From the NCBI GenBank assembly GCA_030737835.1, contig JAUJYN010000035.1:1285001-1349000 (forward strand): a stretch of 64,000 nucleotides of DNA, written 5' to 3'. A model generated the notes under the pieces. The model had not been told where the DNA came from. It was given only the letters and a program-made list of their open reading frames with translations, and made no database searches. Each line of letters starts with the position of its first letter. Within the stretch, counting starts at the first letter, position 1. This DNA comes from Acorus gramineus (lineage: Eukaryota; Streptophyta; Magnoliopsida; Acorales; Acoraceae). Shown one piece after another: positions 46,345-58,205 of the stretch. The translations under genes and the position numbers were made by a program.

Positions 46345-47427
46345 TGCGACAGATATAGCCAATTTGATATGATTCCATTGAATTAAGATACCTTTAAATA
46401 AAAAAGACCATATTTTTTTAAGTACAGACAACAAGCTACCTGTTTCATCTCATATGCACATCACAATTACCAGGTACAGTTGACATACTCATCATATTGG
46501 AAGATACAATTCATCTTCACAGATATCTAAACAGATTTCAGATACAGCTGAACTATTCAGATTGCATATTGATCATTCAGAATATTTTTTAGCTTTGCTT
46601 GACCATTATTTAACTCATTTACATTCAAGTACAGTTGACATACTCATCACATTGGAAGAATTTCAATCAATCTTTTTGGATTTCAGATGCATGTATTTGA
46701 AACAATGATTCTTTAAATGGATACACTCAGTTTAACAGATGAACAATATGCAAAATGGAACCTTGACAATTGAATCGTTTCATATTTGATTTTGAAAATA
46801 AGAGATTTCGTCTTATAACAAGTGCAAAAATTTCATCTAATCGACATGTTTATATCGCCAAAAAAAAAAAAAAACCCACGACAGGGAACTATCGATTGTC
46901 ACAAGAAATCTAACATTTTTTATTCGCTATTGTTGACAATTTGTTTGGGGAAGAGAATCAGATGATATGGACTCTTAATAGCTGATTTTTTTTTTGGGTT
47001 CGTATTGTTTCGCCCAATTCGGAAACCCTAAGTTTTAAAAAATTTTGAAATATGTTCAGTCGGGGGAGAGGATTCAATTATGCCACGGTTTTTGGGATTC
47101 CGTTACGAGGATTAATGGTGGTATTAGTTAGTTGGAGCCAATCTTTAAAATTCTCAGAAGGGTAGTCATGTCATTGGTTTTTTGATGGTTTGAAAAAGTC
47201 AAACAGGGAACTAATAGAAGAGTGCCACTTATTGGGGCTCAGTAAAGGGGCCTAATTTCTGGGGCCCAGGTAGCAGCACTGTTATAAATTTGTATGATGG
47301 ATTTGAACTAACAAAAAATATTAAATGTTGTAATACTAAAAACATGGAAACCAGTGAAATGTATAGATGGAACCTGCTTTTATCTTCCTACAATCATCTT
47401 CGTATCCGTCTACAAATATTTATAGAG
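46345..47427. other. AT-rich spacer continuing the host sequence of S0
   Basis: This continues the CAGATACA-rich sequence interrupted at 14421. A block at 46573-46631 repeats 13619-13680. No gene is supported. Part of 47040-47180 is weakly complementary to 12880-13020 (CTAACTAAT, CCATTAATCC), so an old inverted-repeat element of about 2.4 kb may once have spanned this site. That is tentative. Confidence 0.35.
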
Positions 47428-47670
47428 TACTGTTACACTCAGTTTTTTTCTCAGTCTAAAACACAGTCTTATATACCACATTAGAAATCCAGTGAAATAT
47501 ATACCGAGTTAGATGTTGTATATACCACATTAAATATTTTCTTACACTTACTAAAAATAGGTTCATTCAACTCAAAATAGTGCGATATGCACTTTTTATC
47601 AAAACATATATTTCATTAGATGATGTTTACTATTTTTATAAAAATAAAAACATGTGAGGTCTGAGTTTTG
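47428..47670. repeat. Dispersed repeat R1 (copy 2)
   Basis: It begins GAGTACTGTTACACTCAG and includes CCACATTAGAAATCCAGTG and TAAAAATAGGTTCATTCAAC. It matches the copy at 54468 closely and the split copy in ELP6 intron 4 more loosely. Confidence 0.65.
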
Positions 47671-48638
47671 ATTGATGAATGTGATTGAGTCTAACATTTT
47701 CCATATTTATATCATGCAATCTGTCTGTTTCCATAATAACTTTGATATGCAGTGTCAAAACACTTATAGAAGTGGTAATATTCTAGAAATCATGTTATTC
47801 TATTGCAGTTTTACTTACATCCTTACTTATGAAACCACTAAAATTTTTGCCTTTCTATGTATTTTTGCCAGTGAAACAATTGCTCTTTCTATGTATGCAT
47901 AGGAGCAGGGGCACCATTTATGCTTTGAGATCTTCTCCAACCTCATAGTCAATCTAACCAGATTGGGTAAGCCACTGCAGTCTAAAAAGTTACACAACCC
48001 AAAATCTGAAAGCTTCATATGACCATAAAAATCAAGTAATAAATTTTTTTATAACATTTATTTTCCCCTGTTTGAATGAGACTGAATGTAAGATAAAAAG
48101 TAATATTCAAAAAAATATTCCTACACATGTGAATAGTTATTCAGTGATAAAAAGTTATTATAAGCACACATTTTTTAAAAAATCTTCATCCAAGAAAAAA
48201 TGAATGTTCAAATAACTCATAACTGCAATACGAAAAAATGATGTAAGCAAACATTATTTTAATCAAGGTATTTACCACCAGATGCACTCATGTACTACAT
48301 TCAATCAGAATAGAGAAATGAAGAAGAATCTGTTACGGGCAAAACAATGTATTTTCTATTAGATTTCTTGTTTTCACTTTTGTGTAACAACTAACAAAGA
48401 AAGACATGATGCAACAATAAACAGATAAATTGCAAACATTAATTAACAAGTAAAAAAAAACTTTCAGAATATGAGACTTTGCCCACAGACGAATGTAAAC
48501 AAAAACTTAATACTGAAGCACAACATTTGAATGTCAAATAAATCATCAGGGTAGAAAGTTTTGGCTAAATAATGAATATGTAATTTGCAAGTTAAGAACA
48601 TGTGTTACTATGATGTGTCCTCTTTCACTTGACCAACA
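47671..48638. other. AT-rich spacer
   Basis: No gene, RNA or element could be supported. The short frames present have the composition of random AT-rich DNA. Confidence 0.5.
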
Positions 48639-48646
48639 AGAAATAA

Positions 48647-49082
48647 CTGGGCCAACCTTGGGCAAAAGCGATCAAGGCAATTGCCTAAGACCCTCACCTA
48701 GAGAGAGGCCCCAATAACGACATGATCTATATAATAAAATAAATGAACGATGTGATGTGCCACTTTTCCGCATGAAATAGTTTATCTCCAAAATGAAGCC
48801 TAAAATATCTCATCTCAAATCTCTCCAATTATAACGACAATATCTCCCTCTTTATATCTTTATCTCCTATAATTGTTTAAAATTTAATTTTTTTTTTGTT
48901 GCCTTTAGATTTTTTAAATTATTATAAAATATTGAATATCTATTTTATAATACTATTATAGTTTAAAATAAAATGATGCATAAGCTTAAATAAATTAGAT
49001 TTTTTTTAATAAGCATGGGGCCCCACTTAAAAAAATTTGCTTAGGGTCGAATACAAAAAATTAATTTTCAAGGCTGGCCCTG
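48647..49082. mobile_element. hAT-like MITE
   Basis: The left end CTGGGCCAACCTTGGGC and the right end on the opposite strand CAGGGCCAGCCTTGA are inverted matches of the CAGGGCC type common in plant hAT families. Inner repeats GAGGCCCC and GGGGCCCC also face each other. The 8-mer AGAAATAA abuts the left end (48639-48646) and recurs six bases beyond the right end (49089-49096), so the exact right boundary is uncertain. Confidence 0.55.
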
Positions 49083-49299
49083 AATGAAAGAAATAATTAA
49101 GTGAATGAAGAAGTCAAGACTAACTGTAACCTATAACAAACAGTAAACACTAAAACATTATAAAAAAAAATACAGAGGTAAAGTACAGATTTTTTTTATA
49201 TTTCCTGATGGAAAAAGATACATACAACTCCCATTGCAGCCCTAGTTGCAGTCCATCCCACTTTCTATTTTTTAAAAATCATGCACTCACCCTTTGAAG

Positions 49300-50150
49300 T
49301 GTATTTCAAGACATCTGATTCCCTACAAACATAGGAAAACCCATATAAGTCCCTACTAAAATTGGGATAGACGTACGAGTCCCTGAAAACTAAGAAAAAC
49401 CCAATTATCATCCCTGAGTTAAATTTCCATCCAAACTTAACGAAATATTCTCAGAATATTCCATCACATATAATTGTGTAGACATTGAAGTCCTTATAAA
49501 CAGTCATAAAGATAAATTAGTCCCTATAAAAGATAAAATTGCATCTGAAAAACTTTTACATTAAATTATGTACACATTGCAGTTCTTATAAGCAATCATA
49601 AAGACAAATTAGTCCTTGTAAAAAATAAAATTACCCCTGAAAGATTTTTACATTTATTTGGATAGACATTACAGTCCTTATAAATAATCGTAAAGACAAA
49701 TTGGTCCCTGTAAAAGACAAAAATGCCCTTGAATGATTTTTACATTTAATTGTGTAGACATTATATTATTTGTTTTTACGATTGTTTATAAGGACTGTAA
49801 TGTCTATTCAATTAAATGTAAAAGTTTTTCAAGGGCAATTTTATCTTTTGCGAGGACTAATTTGTCTTTATGATTATTTATAGGGACTGCAATGTTTACA
49901 CAATTTAATGTAAAAGTTTTTAAGGGTAATTTTATCTTTTGGAGGGACTAATTTGTCTTTATAACTGTTTATAAGGACTTCAATGTCTATACAATTATAT
50001 GTGATGGAATATTCCGTTAAGTTTGGATGGAAATTTAACTCAGGGATGATAATTGGATTTTTTTGAGTTTTCAGGGACTCGTACGTCTGTCCCAATTTTA
50101 GTAGGTACTTACATGGGTTTTTCCATGTTTGTAGGGACTTAGATGTCTTT
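49300..50150. mobile_element. Large palindromic foldback element with 92-bp subrepeats
   Basis: The left half (from about 49310) and right half are near-complete inverted copies. For example CCCTACTAAAATTGGGA at 49350 faces TCCCAATTTTAGTAGG at 50090, with the centre near 49770. Within the left half three or more units of 92 bp repeat (GTAGACATT-type core at 49482, 49574, 49666 and 49758), each with TTTACATTTAATT and AAATTAGTCC. There is no coding region and the target duplication is unclear. Confidence 0.7.
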
Positions 50151-50215
50151 GACCCATTTTTTTTTCATGGTGAAAAAATGAAAAAAAAATTTTCACCATG
50201 AAAAAAAATTGGGTC
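50151..50215. repeat. Strong hairpin at the edge of the foldback element
   Basis: GACCCA with a T run and CATGGTGAAAA on the left faces TTTTCACCATG with an A run and TTGGGTC on the right. The arms are about 26-28 bp and nearly perfect, with a loop of about 10 bases. Confidence 0.8.
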
Positions 50216-51311
50216 ATATACTATAATAGAATTCCATACACTAAGATAGTGTAGTATATACTGCGTTATCATAGCGTATGGACTGCAAAATGGACTGCGT
50301 GTATCAACGCTCTTTCGTGATATATAACAATGAGAAGGCCATAAACAAAAATAAATGAAGAACAACCAAAATAAACAAAAAAAAAAGGGATTTAAAGAAA
50401 AAAATTAACATTTGTGATTCAAAGTATGCATCATATATACCAACTATGAATGCAATTTTGTAAGGCCTGAAAAATTTTTTAGAGAGAGAGGAAAGAAGAG
50501 ATCGATGATGGATCCATTTATTTATCCACAAAAATAGGGACGGCGGGGATGATTGTGTTTTGTAAGTGAAGCTCTTCAATGTTATGCGAATGAATGCGAC
50601 CGTTTGTGGAACAGGGTCGGTCGACATCTCATCTCAGAGAAGATGAGGGGTTTTAACAATGGGATTCAATGGCGAGGGGATGAATTTGAATGTTTTATAA
50701 GGGGGAAAGCTGAAAGGCCAAAGGTTTTAAATGACATGCGTTGTGTTCCGAAAACATTTGGGATTTGTTTCCATACGTTTCATACGTTTTGGGATTCTTG
50801 TGATAACCTCTGTTTGCAATATTTAAGCAATCTGTTTTATTTTTTTAGTAATATTTAAGCAATCTTATTACAACTATATATAATGTTTTATATATGCATT
50901 ACTTTCATATATTTTAAGAACATATATTATATACTTATAATATAATTTAGTACAAATGCGCGTGCGCACACACACACATATATATAATAATGTCAACAAT
51001 ATACAATTTTTAAAATGCATCTTAAAATTATATACATAGTATTACTTTTTCATAATGTAGATTATCATTATATATTAAATGTCTAAAAAATACATACTAT
51101 ATATATATATATATATATGTTAATATGGTAACATGCGCATTTAATATAATATATATTAGGATTTTATAATAATTTAGATACATTGATTAAACATAAACTT
51201 CATGTACAAATTTATTTAGGAAATATTTTTTTATATTTATTTAAGAAATATTTAGGAAATATTACGATGCATATATATGACATATAATTTGAATATATTA
51301 AATTTTGCTTG
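50216..51311. other. AT-rich spacer with simple repeats
   Basis: It holds a (CA)n run near 50968-50980 and an (AT)n run near 51100-51118. A frame at 50553-50858 is less AT-biased than its surroundings, but I recognise no family and do not call it a gene. Confidence 0.45.
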
Positions 51312-51316
51312 AACTG

Positions 51317-53975
51317 TGTCACACCCCAGGGCAGCCATCCCTGATACGTGGCAAATATATATAATATCAGCAGTACATACGCGAGATCAATAAAAAGACT
51401 CTACACAACATCGAAGGTAATAACGCAATTAACAAGGTAGCTGACATAATATATATACAAATAGTGGAAGCTTAAACGACTAAGTCTGTAATTCAAAGAC
51501 ATATTACAGACCAGAATACATAATCAATTGTCCTGTGAGAGCCAATATAAAACAAAGACATCAACATACAAGTACTGTGCCCAAGCACAAGTAACAATAC
51601 ATACAAGGAAAAAGGAGGATGCTGATGGCCTCTCACTCGCAAGACCCAAAACGCGAACGCTGCTCCGCTACTGGTGCTACGCCTCGAGGAGCTCCTCCTT
51701 CAGATCTGACTCAGCGACAACTGGAGGAAAATGTATGCGAGGGGTGAGCCACACACTCAGTGAATGGTACAATCCATGCAACACAACTCATTTTAACCTT
51801 TAAAATCATTAAATTCCCTAAGATGGGAGTAACTGCACAAATTGGTGGGTCGCAGCGACGTCGACCCACCACACCCTCACCCTCACCCTTTAGAGGTGAC
51901 ATATGACTTTTGGGAGAGATTAGACTGCTCTACACCCTTGGTCCACCGGTAGCCCTTTCCCCGAGTAGCCTCTACCTGGTATACTCCCACGATCAGTACG
52001 TACCCGAACACGTCGGTAGTACCTACGGATGGGAGCCCTCTGTCAGGACAGCTTTTCCAACGCCGGGTAGTTCCTACACGGATCCAACGAAAGGGAGAAA
52101 ACAATCTACACTCGCGGATACGATCCTCTTGGATCCGTCGACACCGGTTACTAAACATCGATAAGGTAACGAATTCTCAAGAATTCCCTCCAGGGCGCAT
52201 AACTCAGATGCGAGGAAAAACATATTATTCATAGTGACCATTGCCAAGTATGACCCCCATAAGTGGTCATACACTTGCCTAAACTCATTAGGCAAGATTT
52301 AAGGCTTAACTTAAGCATATAACATGGAAAATAAATATACAAGGAATTCATCATGGAAGCATTTAAATAATATAATAACAAGGTTATAATATTTTCTAAG
52401 GCATGCTTACACTTATGCTTTTCATAGATAGCTAAGGGTATACTTAGGCAAAGTCGGGGTGCATGTAGGAATCAAATGTTATCCTAACATGGGACATGAT
52501 GCATGAACAAGCATTGGTCCCTACACATGATACTAGGATGTATAACCCTAACATGTTAGGTCTAACATGACATGGATGCATCCTAGGAAGCCCAATAATA
52601 ACATATACATGCAAATATGGCTAATATGCAGTTATGATACCCCAAGGGAGGGCAATGCACGTCTACGTGCATCGAACGCCTCCCAACTGGGTTGGATCGA
52701 CCCACTCACCGCAACCCGGGTCGTTGCGTGACCGTTCGCCGAGATCTGCAAGACGAGGGCATCCAAAATGGTGAGTATAACTACATAAATATACATAGAA
52801 TTTACTAGAAATGCCAAAGACTCGGACATGCACGCATACGGGCTCGCACGCATGCGAGTACGCACGTACGCATGCAAGTCCGAGTGCCCCGACACCTACC
52901 CGAACCCTCGGGCAGCCACATGCAAAGCCCCCGCACGCATAAGCACGCGCGCACGCGCCCCTGCACTCCCTAGCGCACTGCCGCGCGCCCAGACGCGCTG
53001 TCGCGTGCGCCCGACTGTGCGCGCCAGCACCCCTCTACGCGCGCACGTGCGCGGATAGCCCCGCGCGTGCCCAGACCTCTCCCATCCTCTCCATTGCCCT
53101 CACACACACCCTAACCCACATACATAGCATGCATGGCCACCCTAACAGCCCTAACAACCATTAAAACAAAGATAAAGGAGGAGGAGAGCTTACCAAAGGA
53201 GGGGAAAGAAAAGGGGAGGTATTCGGGTGCTCTTGGTGCACCAAAACCACAACAACCGCCACCACCAACACCACTACCTCCTCAGCCACTCCACAAGCCT
53301 TACTTGGCTGAAAATCAGGGGCAAAGGGAGCATGAGAGGGAGCCTAAGAGAAGGGAATCAACAACCACAACTACAACACACATACACACACACACACACC
53401 TTTGTGTGCCCCTTCTCCTTCACTACTCCTCTTCTTGTGCTTCTTTTCCTCAAATCAGCACACACACAAAACAGAGAGGGAGAGGGAGGCGTGAGAGGGA
53501 GTGAAAGAGAGAGAGAGGGAGCAAAAATGCTCCAATGGGGGGGTGATGAGAAGGGAAAAAAGGTGGAGGTAAAGACAACCTAAAACCACCCTCTAATACC
53601 AAAAGTAACCAAAGGATTTCTTAACTCTTAAGCAAGAGGGGGGGGGGGGGGTTAAGGTTACCCAAGGTGACCATAACCACCAAAATATCCCAACACTATT
53701 CCACCAAAAAAACCAGTAACGACCGAAACCCGGATACTGTTCGAAACTGCATAATTTTTTAAAAGTTAATGGAATTCGATGAAATTTTTATGGGTGGTAC
53801 TAAATGGTACCAGGACCCATAATATGCAGTTAGATTTCCAATCGGAGTACTTGAACTCACGCAGATAGCTAAAAGTCTAAAATTTTAGCGGCTCCGATCG
53901 AAAAAGAAAAATTGGAAAATGGCCAGAAATGACCCAAATGTGACCAATAGGCTAAAAAGTGACACATATATAACA
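51317..53975 (-). mobile_element. Minus-strand gypsy LTR (2659 bp), probably a 3' LTR with interior lost
   Basis: On its own strand it begins TGTTATATATGTGTCAC and ends CTGGGGTGTGACA, as in C and E. It contains the exon-like segment (52710-52745), the stem-loop module (about 51737-51770) and a smaller GC-rich part (52820-53090). Flanks AACTG (51312-51316) and AAATG (53976-53980) differ at one base, which would suit a solo LTR. However, the bases just before its start (AAATTTGGAAGGGAGAGACA on the minus strand) look like a PPT, so it may be the 3' LTR of a truncated element. Confidence 0.8.
52710..52745 (-). other. Exon-like 36-nt segment in LTR 51317-53975
   Basis: On the minus strand it is preceded by GTCTTGCAG and followed by GTGAGTGG, as in E and C. 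Confidence 0.45.
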
Positions 53976-54009
53976 AAATGTCTCTCCCTTCCAAATTTAA
54001 TGAATTTTT

Positions 54010-54467
54010 TTTATTAATAATTAAATATATAAAGCTTCTACTATATATAAGGATTTTCTAAGTGTTACAATATAATATAAGTAGGTATATTATATACTTA
54101 TATAAAATTCAGTACGCATATATTAACATTAGACATATAATCATGCAATTGATTTTGAAGAATGTTAAACGGTAAATATGAATAAATGTTTAAAATAAAA
54201 CACATTATATAATTTTCATATAGGGTATTTTAATTTCAAAGAATTTGAAAGTGTGTCTAATCAAATATCATTTGGTATAGGAATGTGTTTTCATGAACTG
54301 ATAAGGATAAACATGTACAATGAATGTTTTTCATTGGATTGATAATTTTATAGGTAGTATAGATATAAATAGATAGATTAAGGAAACATGGACCAGCAAA
54401 GGTCCAGAATAGTAGGCTTAAAACTCATGGATACTCAGCTCGTAGGGTTGTAGGCCTATGTTTTTCG
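54010..54467. other. AT-rich spacer
   Basis: No gene or element is supported here. Confidence 0.5.
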
Positions 54468-54740
54468 AGTGCTGTTACACTTAGTTTTTTTTCTCAATCC
54501 AAAACACAGTCCTATATGCCACATTAGAAATCAAGTGATGCATATATCTCGTTAGATGTTGTATATATTACATTAAATATTTTCTTATACTTATTAAAAA
54601 TAAGTTCATTCAACTCGAAATAGAACAACATATACATTTTATTAAAATATATACCTAGTAGGATTTGAAACAGGCACCCTGTGTCAACGGGGTGTCCCTC
54701 TCCCACCGCACTAAGCGGGTCGGGACACAGTGACGACTAC
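54468..54740. repeat. Dispersed repeat R1 (copy 3)
   Basis: It begins GAGTGCTGTTACACTTAG and follows copy 2 through CCACATTAGAAATCAAGTG. Its end (GGATTTGAAACAGG ... GGGGTGTCCCTC) resembles the end of copy 1 near 8800. GGATTTGAAAC is loosely like a tRNA B box on the opposite strand, so a tRNA-related SINE is possible but unproven. Confidence 0.6.
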
Positions 54741-55705
54741 TTAATCCTAACTATCTGTCCCTTACGTTTATGTCATTATACAACAGATGAATTGACATAT
54801 TTAAAAGTTGGTCCAACTGACTCAGTCAGTGATTCAATTACCCAAAAAAAATAAAACAGACTTAATAGTCAATGATTCACTAGCTTAGAAAAGACAGTTC
54901 AGTCAAAAGAGGTTATGGGTGAGAGTGAGACGTGAATAAAAAATGTAGTTAGTAGGTTATCGGTGAGAGTGAAACGTGTGAATAAAAACCCATAAAAATT
55001 TATATAGGATAAAAAAATAATTTTTATTTTTTAATAAATAAGAGATGATAACATATAATTTAAAAAATAAATTTTTTTATATTAATTGAATGAATTGATT
55101 ACAGTAACACAATTCTAATTGATTAGATAAAAAAAAATCACAATTCTAAAAAAAATTTAAAATATCAATATCAATTTATTTTTACGTATTCTAACACAGT
55201 TATATCCATCTATTTTTTACAAAGAAATTATTTTTTTATTCTTTAACATTTTTTTTCTATTTCTCTCGTATTCTACTTCCTAAATGTGGGCTAAAAAAAT
55301 TAACTAATCTATATACTAAGACAACTCAAAGATCATGACCATTGATCCCAAAAGGAGCCTAAAGATGATAGTTACTGGCCATGCTCAGAGATTTTTACTA
55401 TCTCACATCATTGACGGTTTACAAAAGAAATCGCCAATCAAAGCAAGCCGTTAAATTGGATTATAATAATGTGACCTTTTACTATATTTAAGAGGCATTG
55501 AGGCCTATAAATAAGACTCCGAAAAGTTATTAAATTTTAGTTTATTATTTCTAATTTCTTGGATAACCATAGAAGCTTTCACAACTTTTAGAGAGGGAGA
55601 CAATTAGGAGCTCCCATGTGTGGCCTCCACTTCCAAAAAAATTAAAAATAAGATTTTTTTTTTTTTGAATTTTGATGGGTCCCATAGAAAATTTAAAAAA
55701 TAAGG
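54741..55705. other. AT-rich spacer
   Basis: It contains a short local duplication (GGTTATGGGTGAGAGTGA at 54911 and GGTTATCGGTGAGAGTGA at 54956). No gene is supported. Confidence 0.45.
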
Positions 55706-55711
55706 GTTTTC

Positions 55712-55980
55712 TATTTTTTTTAGTCTATGTAAACTATATGATTTACTGATTGATCCCTCATTTCTTTATATTTTAGTTTAAGTCTCTAGATTTAAAAGGT
55801 ATTTTTCTTATTAGTCCTTGGATGGGACCTATTACTAAATTATTTGATTTTCATTTTAGTCCCTGGGAGGGACTAAAAGGAACATATCCTTTAAATCTGG
55901 GAACTTAAACTGAAATATGAAGAAGTGATGGATCGATCACTAAATCATATTGTTTATGGGGACTTAAAAATAAAAATTCA
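55712..55980. mobile_element. Small foldback MITE
   Basis: The left arm (TATATGATTTACTGATTGATC ... TTTAAGTCTCTAGATTTAAA) and the right arm on the opposite strand (ATATGATTTAGTGATCGATC ... TTTAAGTTCCCAGATTTAAA) are inverted matches of about 130 bp around a centre near 55830. No clear target duplication was set. Confidence 0.6.
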
Positions 55981-56223
55981 AAAAATAAAAAGTTGCTTTA
56001 TATGTATTATCTGTAACGGCTATATCTCAACAGATCTTTCTTTATCTATTTAGCCACATTCTCATTCATGCAATTTTTACACTCTCAATCTACAAGTTAT
56101 GTTGTTCCAAAATTAAGTTTTTTTCTCTCTCTAAATTTTACATTTTATCTGAATTTCTCATTTGTTATTATTTTATTTTTTCAAGTATTATTTTATTAAT
56201 TTATTTTAATTATTTTTGTGCAG

Positions 56224-57400
56224 TTGGATACTTGTGGTAATGCATTTTACAGCGATCCTCTTAACAATGAATATTCTTTTGATTTGTCTGGTGAATAATC
56301 CACTCAACCCTCTAGGTCATCTCAAATTCGTGTCGAAGAAGAATCTATCCAAATGAAAAACACAAGAGCATATAAATTTTCAGTTGAAGAAGATATGATG
56401 CTTATATCCACATAGTTCATGGAACTGAGCAAAAGAATCACATATTGGGAACGAGTCCATTCCTAATACCAATAGTACAAACAATTTAAATATGAGCGAA
56501 CAACCAATTCTTTTATGCATCATTGTGGGTAAATTTCATGGCTATTTTATGTAGATTGAAGCAAGACAACAAAGCGGTATCAATGAACAAGACAAGGTAT
56601 TTATCTTATTAAAATTCATAAGTTTATACTCATTATTTTTTCAATTTTATAATTAATTAGTTTTATGTATTTTTTTAAAATTAGGTCTGTCAAACAATGG
56701 AAATGTATCTAAACTTTCATCATTCAACATTTCAATTTTTACATTGCTGGAATGAATTGAAAAATTCACCGAAGTGGTGCACTGAAAGTTTCAAGAAGAA
56801 GTCCAAAAATTCAAGAAATGCTAGTTCTACAACTTCTTGTCCTTCAACTCCAGATTCAGTAAATTTAGGAAAAGATAATGCTAGTTCAGTTGTTGATGAT
56901 ACTATTGTCGGTTTGGAGAGACCACTGGGCAGAAAAGCTGCGAAGGAGCGACTGAAACAGGGAAAAGGCAAACAAACAGTTGAGAACATGGATGGAATGC
57001 CCATCGCGAAGTTGTTTGAAGAGTACAAGGAAGAGCAAAAAATGGCCAAACAAGTGAGAAAAGAGCAGTTTGACAAATTATATGCTCAAGAGCATGAGAT
57101 GATTTTTATTAAGAAAGAAAAACTTCGACTGAAAGAAATAAAAGAGAATGAGAGAATAATGGCGATTGATACTTCTAACATGCATTCACAGCAATGCCCA
57201 TCGCGAAGTTGTTTGAAGAGTACAAGGAAGAGCAAAAAATGGCCAAACAAGTGAGAAAAGAGCAGTTTGACAAATTATATGCTCAAGAGCAGGAGATGAT
57301 TTTTATTAAGAAAGAAAAACTTCGATTGAAAGAAATAAAAAGAGGATGAGAGAATAATGGCGATTGATACTTCTAACATGCATTCACAGCAAACAGATTA
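56224..57400 (+). pseudogene. PIF/Harbinger ORF1-like (SANT/NAM-associated) gene remnant
   Basis: In these transposons a Myb/SANT-like accessory protein with a NAM-associated C-terminus assists the transposase. From 56224 broken frames give FSVEEDMMLIS, YWERV and YKQFKYERTTNSFMH, typical of the trihelix-like N-terminal part but with in-frame stops. The frame 56697-57254 holds the C-terminal part: FQFLHCWNELKNSPKW, then GLERPLGRKAAKERLKQG and a charged helical region. A 197-bp tandem duplication breaks its end. Many plant genomes carry domesticated or decayed copies; this one has stops in the N-terminal half and is a relic. Confidence 0.75.
56996..57389 (+). repeat. 197-bp tandem duplication within the ORF1 relic
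   Basis: AATGCCCATCGCGAAGTTG begins at 56996 and again at 57193; the copies differ at only a few bases. The unit is not a multiple of three, so the second copy shifts the frame. Confidence 0.9.
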
Positions 57401-57605
57401 TTACAAGACCCTCCATATGCAAATAATTGCAAAAAGGATGCAACAAATAGTTTTGTAGCAGTTTTAATTATGTTGTATTGTACTTGAAAAAATAACAATC
57501 TATCTTATTATTACAAGGCCCTCCAGATGCAAATACAACAGTTGAGAACATAAATTACAAATGCAATAAATAACTTAGGAAATACTTTCTAAATACTTAT
57601 TAGGA

Positions 57606-58205
57606 AATACTCTCTAATCTCCACCATGCAGATTCCACATGTGCTCAACAAGATTAGACTCAAGTTGAGAATGAGTTTGTCTGTCTCTGATGCGATGATG
57701 AGTTTGAATAAATTGAAGTGATTTAGGTGTACGCTCATGAGACATTGACACAAATGGAATTTCATCAATTGAATCATCGTTGAAGTCGAACCGATCCGCA
57801 TGTCGTTCATTCTCCAAGATCATATTATGCACACTGTCATAATATCTTTGAGTGTTATTAATCCCAAAAACGTGCTGGTCCACATATGATCGCAAAACGT
57901 GCTTGAAGAACCCCGAATGCTCGCTCGACATCCTTCCCAGCCATCTCTTGAGCTGCAGTAAAGTGATTTCTCTTATTTCCCTGTAGAGATGGAATTGTTT
58001 TTACAAACGTTGACCATGAGGGGTATATACTATCAGCGTTTTTAATAACCCATTGTGTACTCGTGACCACTAATTGAATACCTGATGGGAGGAGCACGTC
58101 CTTTAGTTAGTTCAGCAAAAATAGAAAATCGGTCTAACATGTTAATGTGATCAAGAGATCCAAGTAACCCGAAGAAGGCATGCCATATCCAAAGATCATA
58201 TGAAG
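57606..58205 (-). pseudogene. PIF/Harbinger (HARBI1-like) transposase C-terminal fragment
   Basis: The DDE transposase cuts and inserts the element. On the minus strand the fragment starts near 58203 with a frame like YDLWIWHAFFG, continues with IYPSWSTFVKTI, then KDVERAFGVLQARFAI, which holds the final catalytic E, and ends with HSQLESNLVEHMW. The second acidic residue lies in NADSIYP. The first catalytic D and the whole N-terminal half are missing: sequence past 58205 is Tat-like gag-protease. At least one frameshift (near 57900) and a lost frame near 58100 make it non-functional. It converges with the ORF1 relic. Confidence 0.85.

Noticed and set aside
50553..50858. Possible small gene
   Set aside because: The frame is open and less AT-biased, but I recognise no family, and no splice or promoter context supports it.
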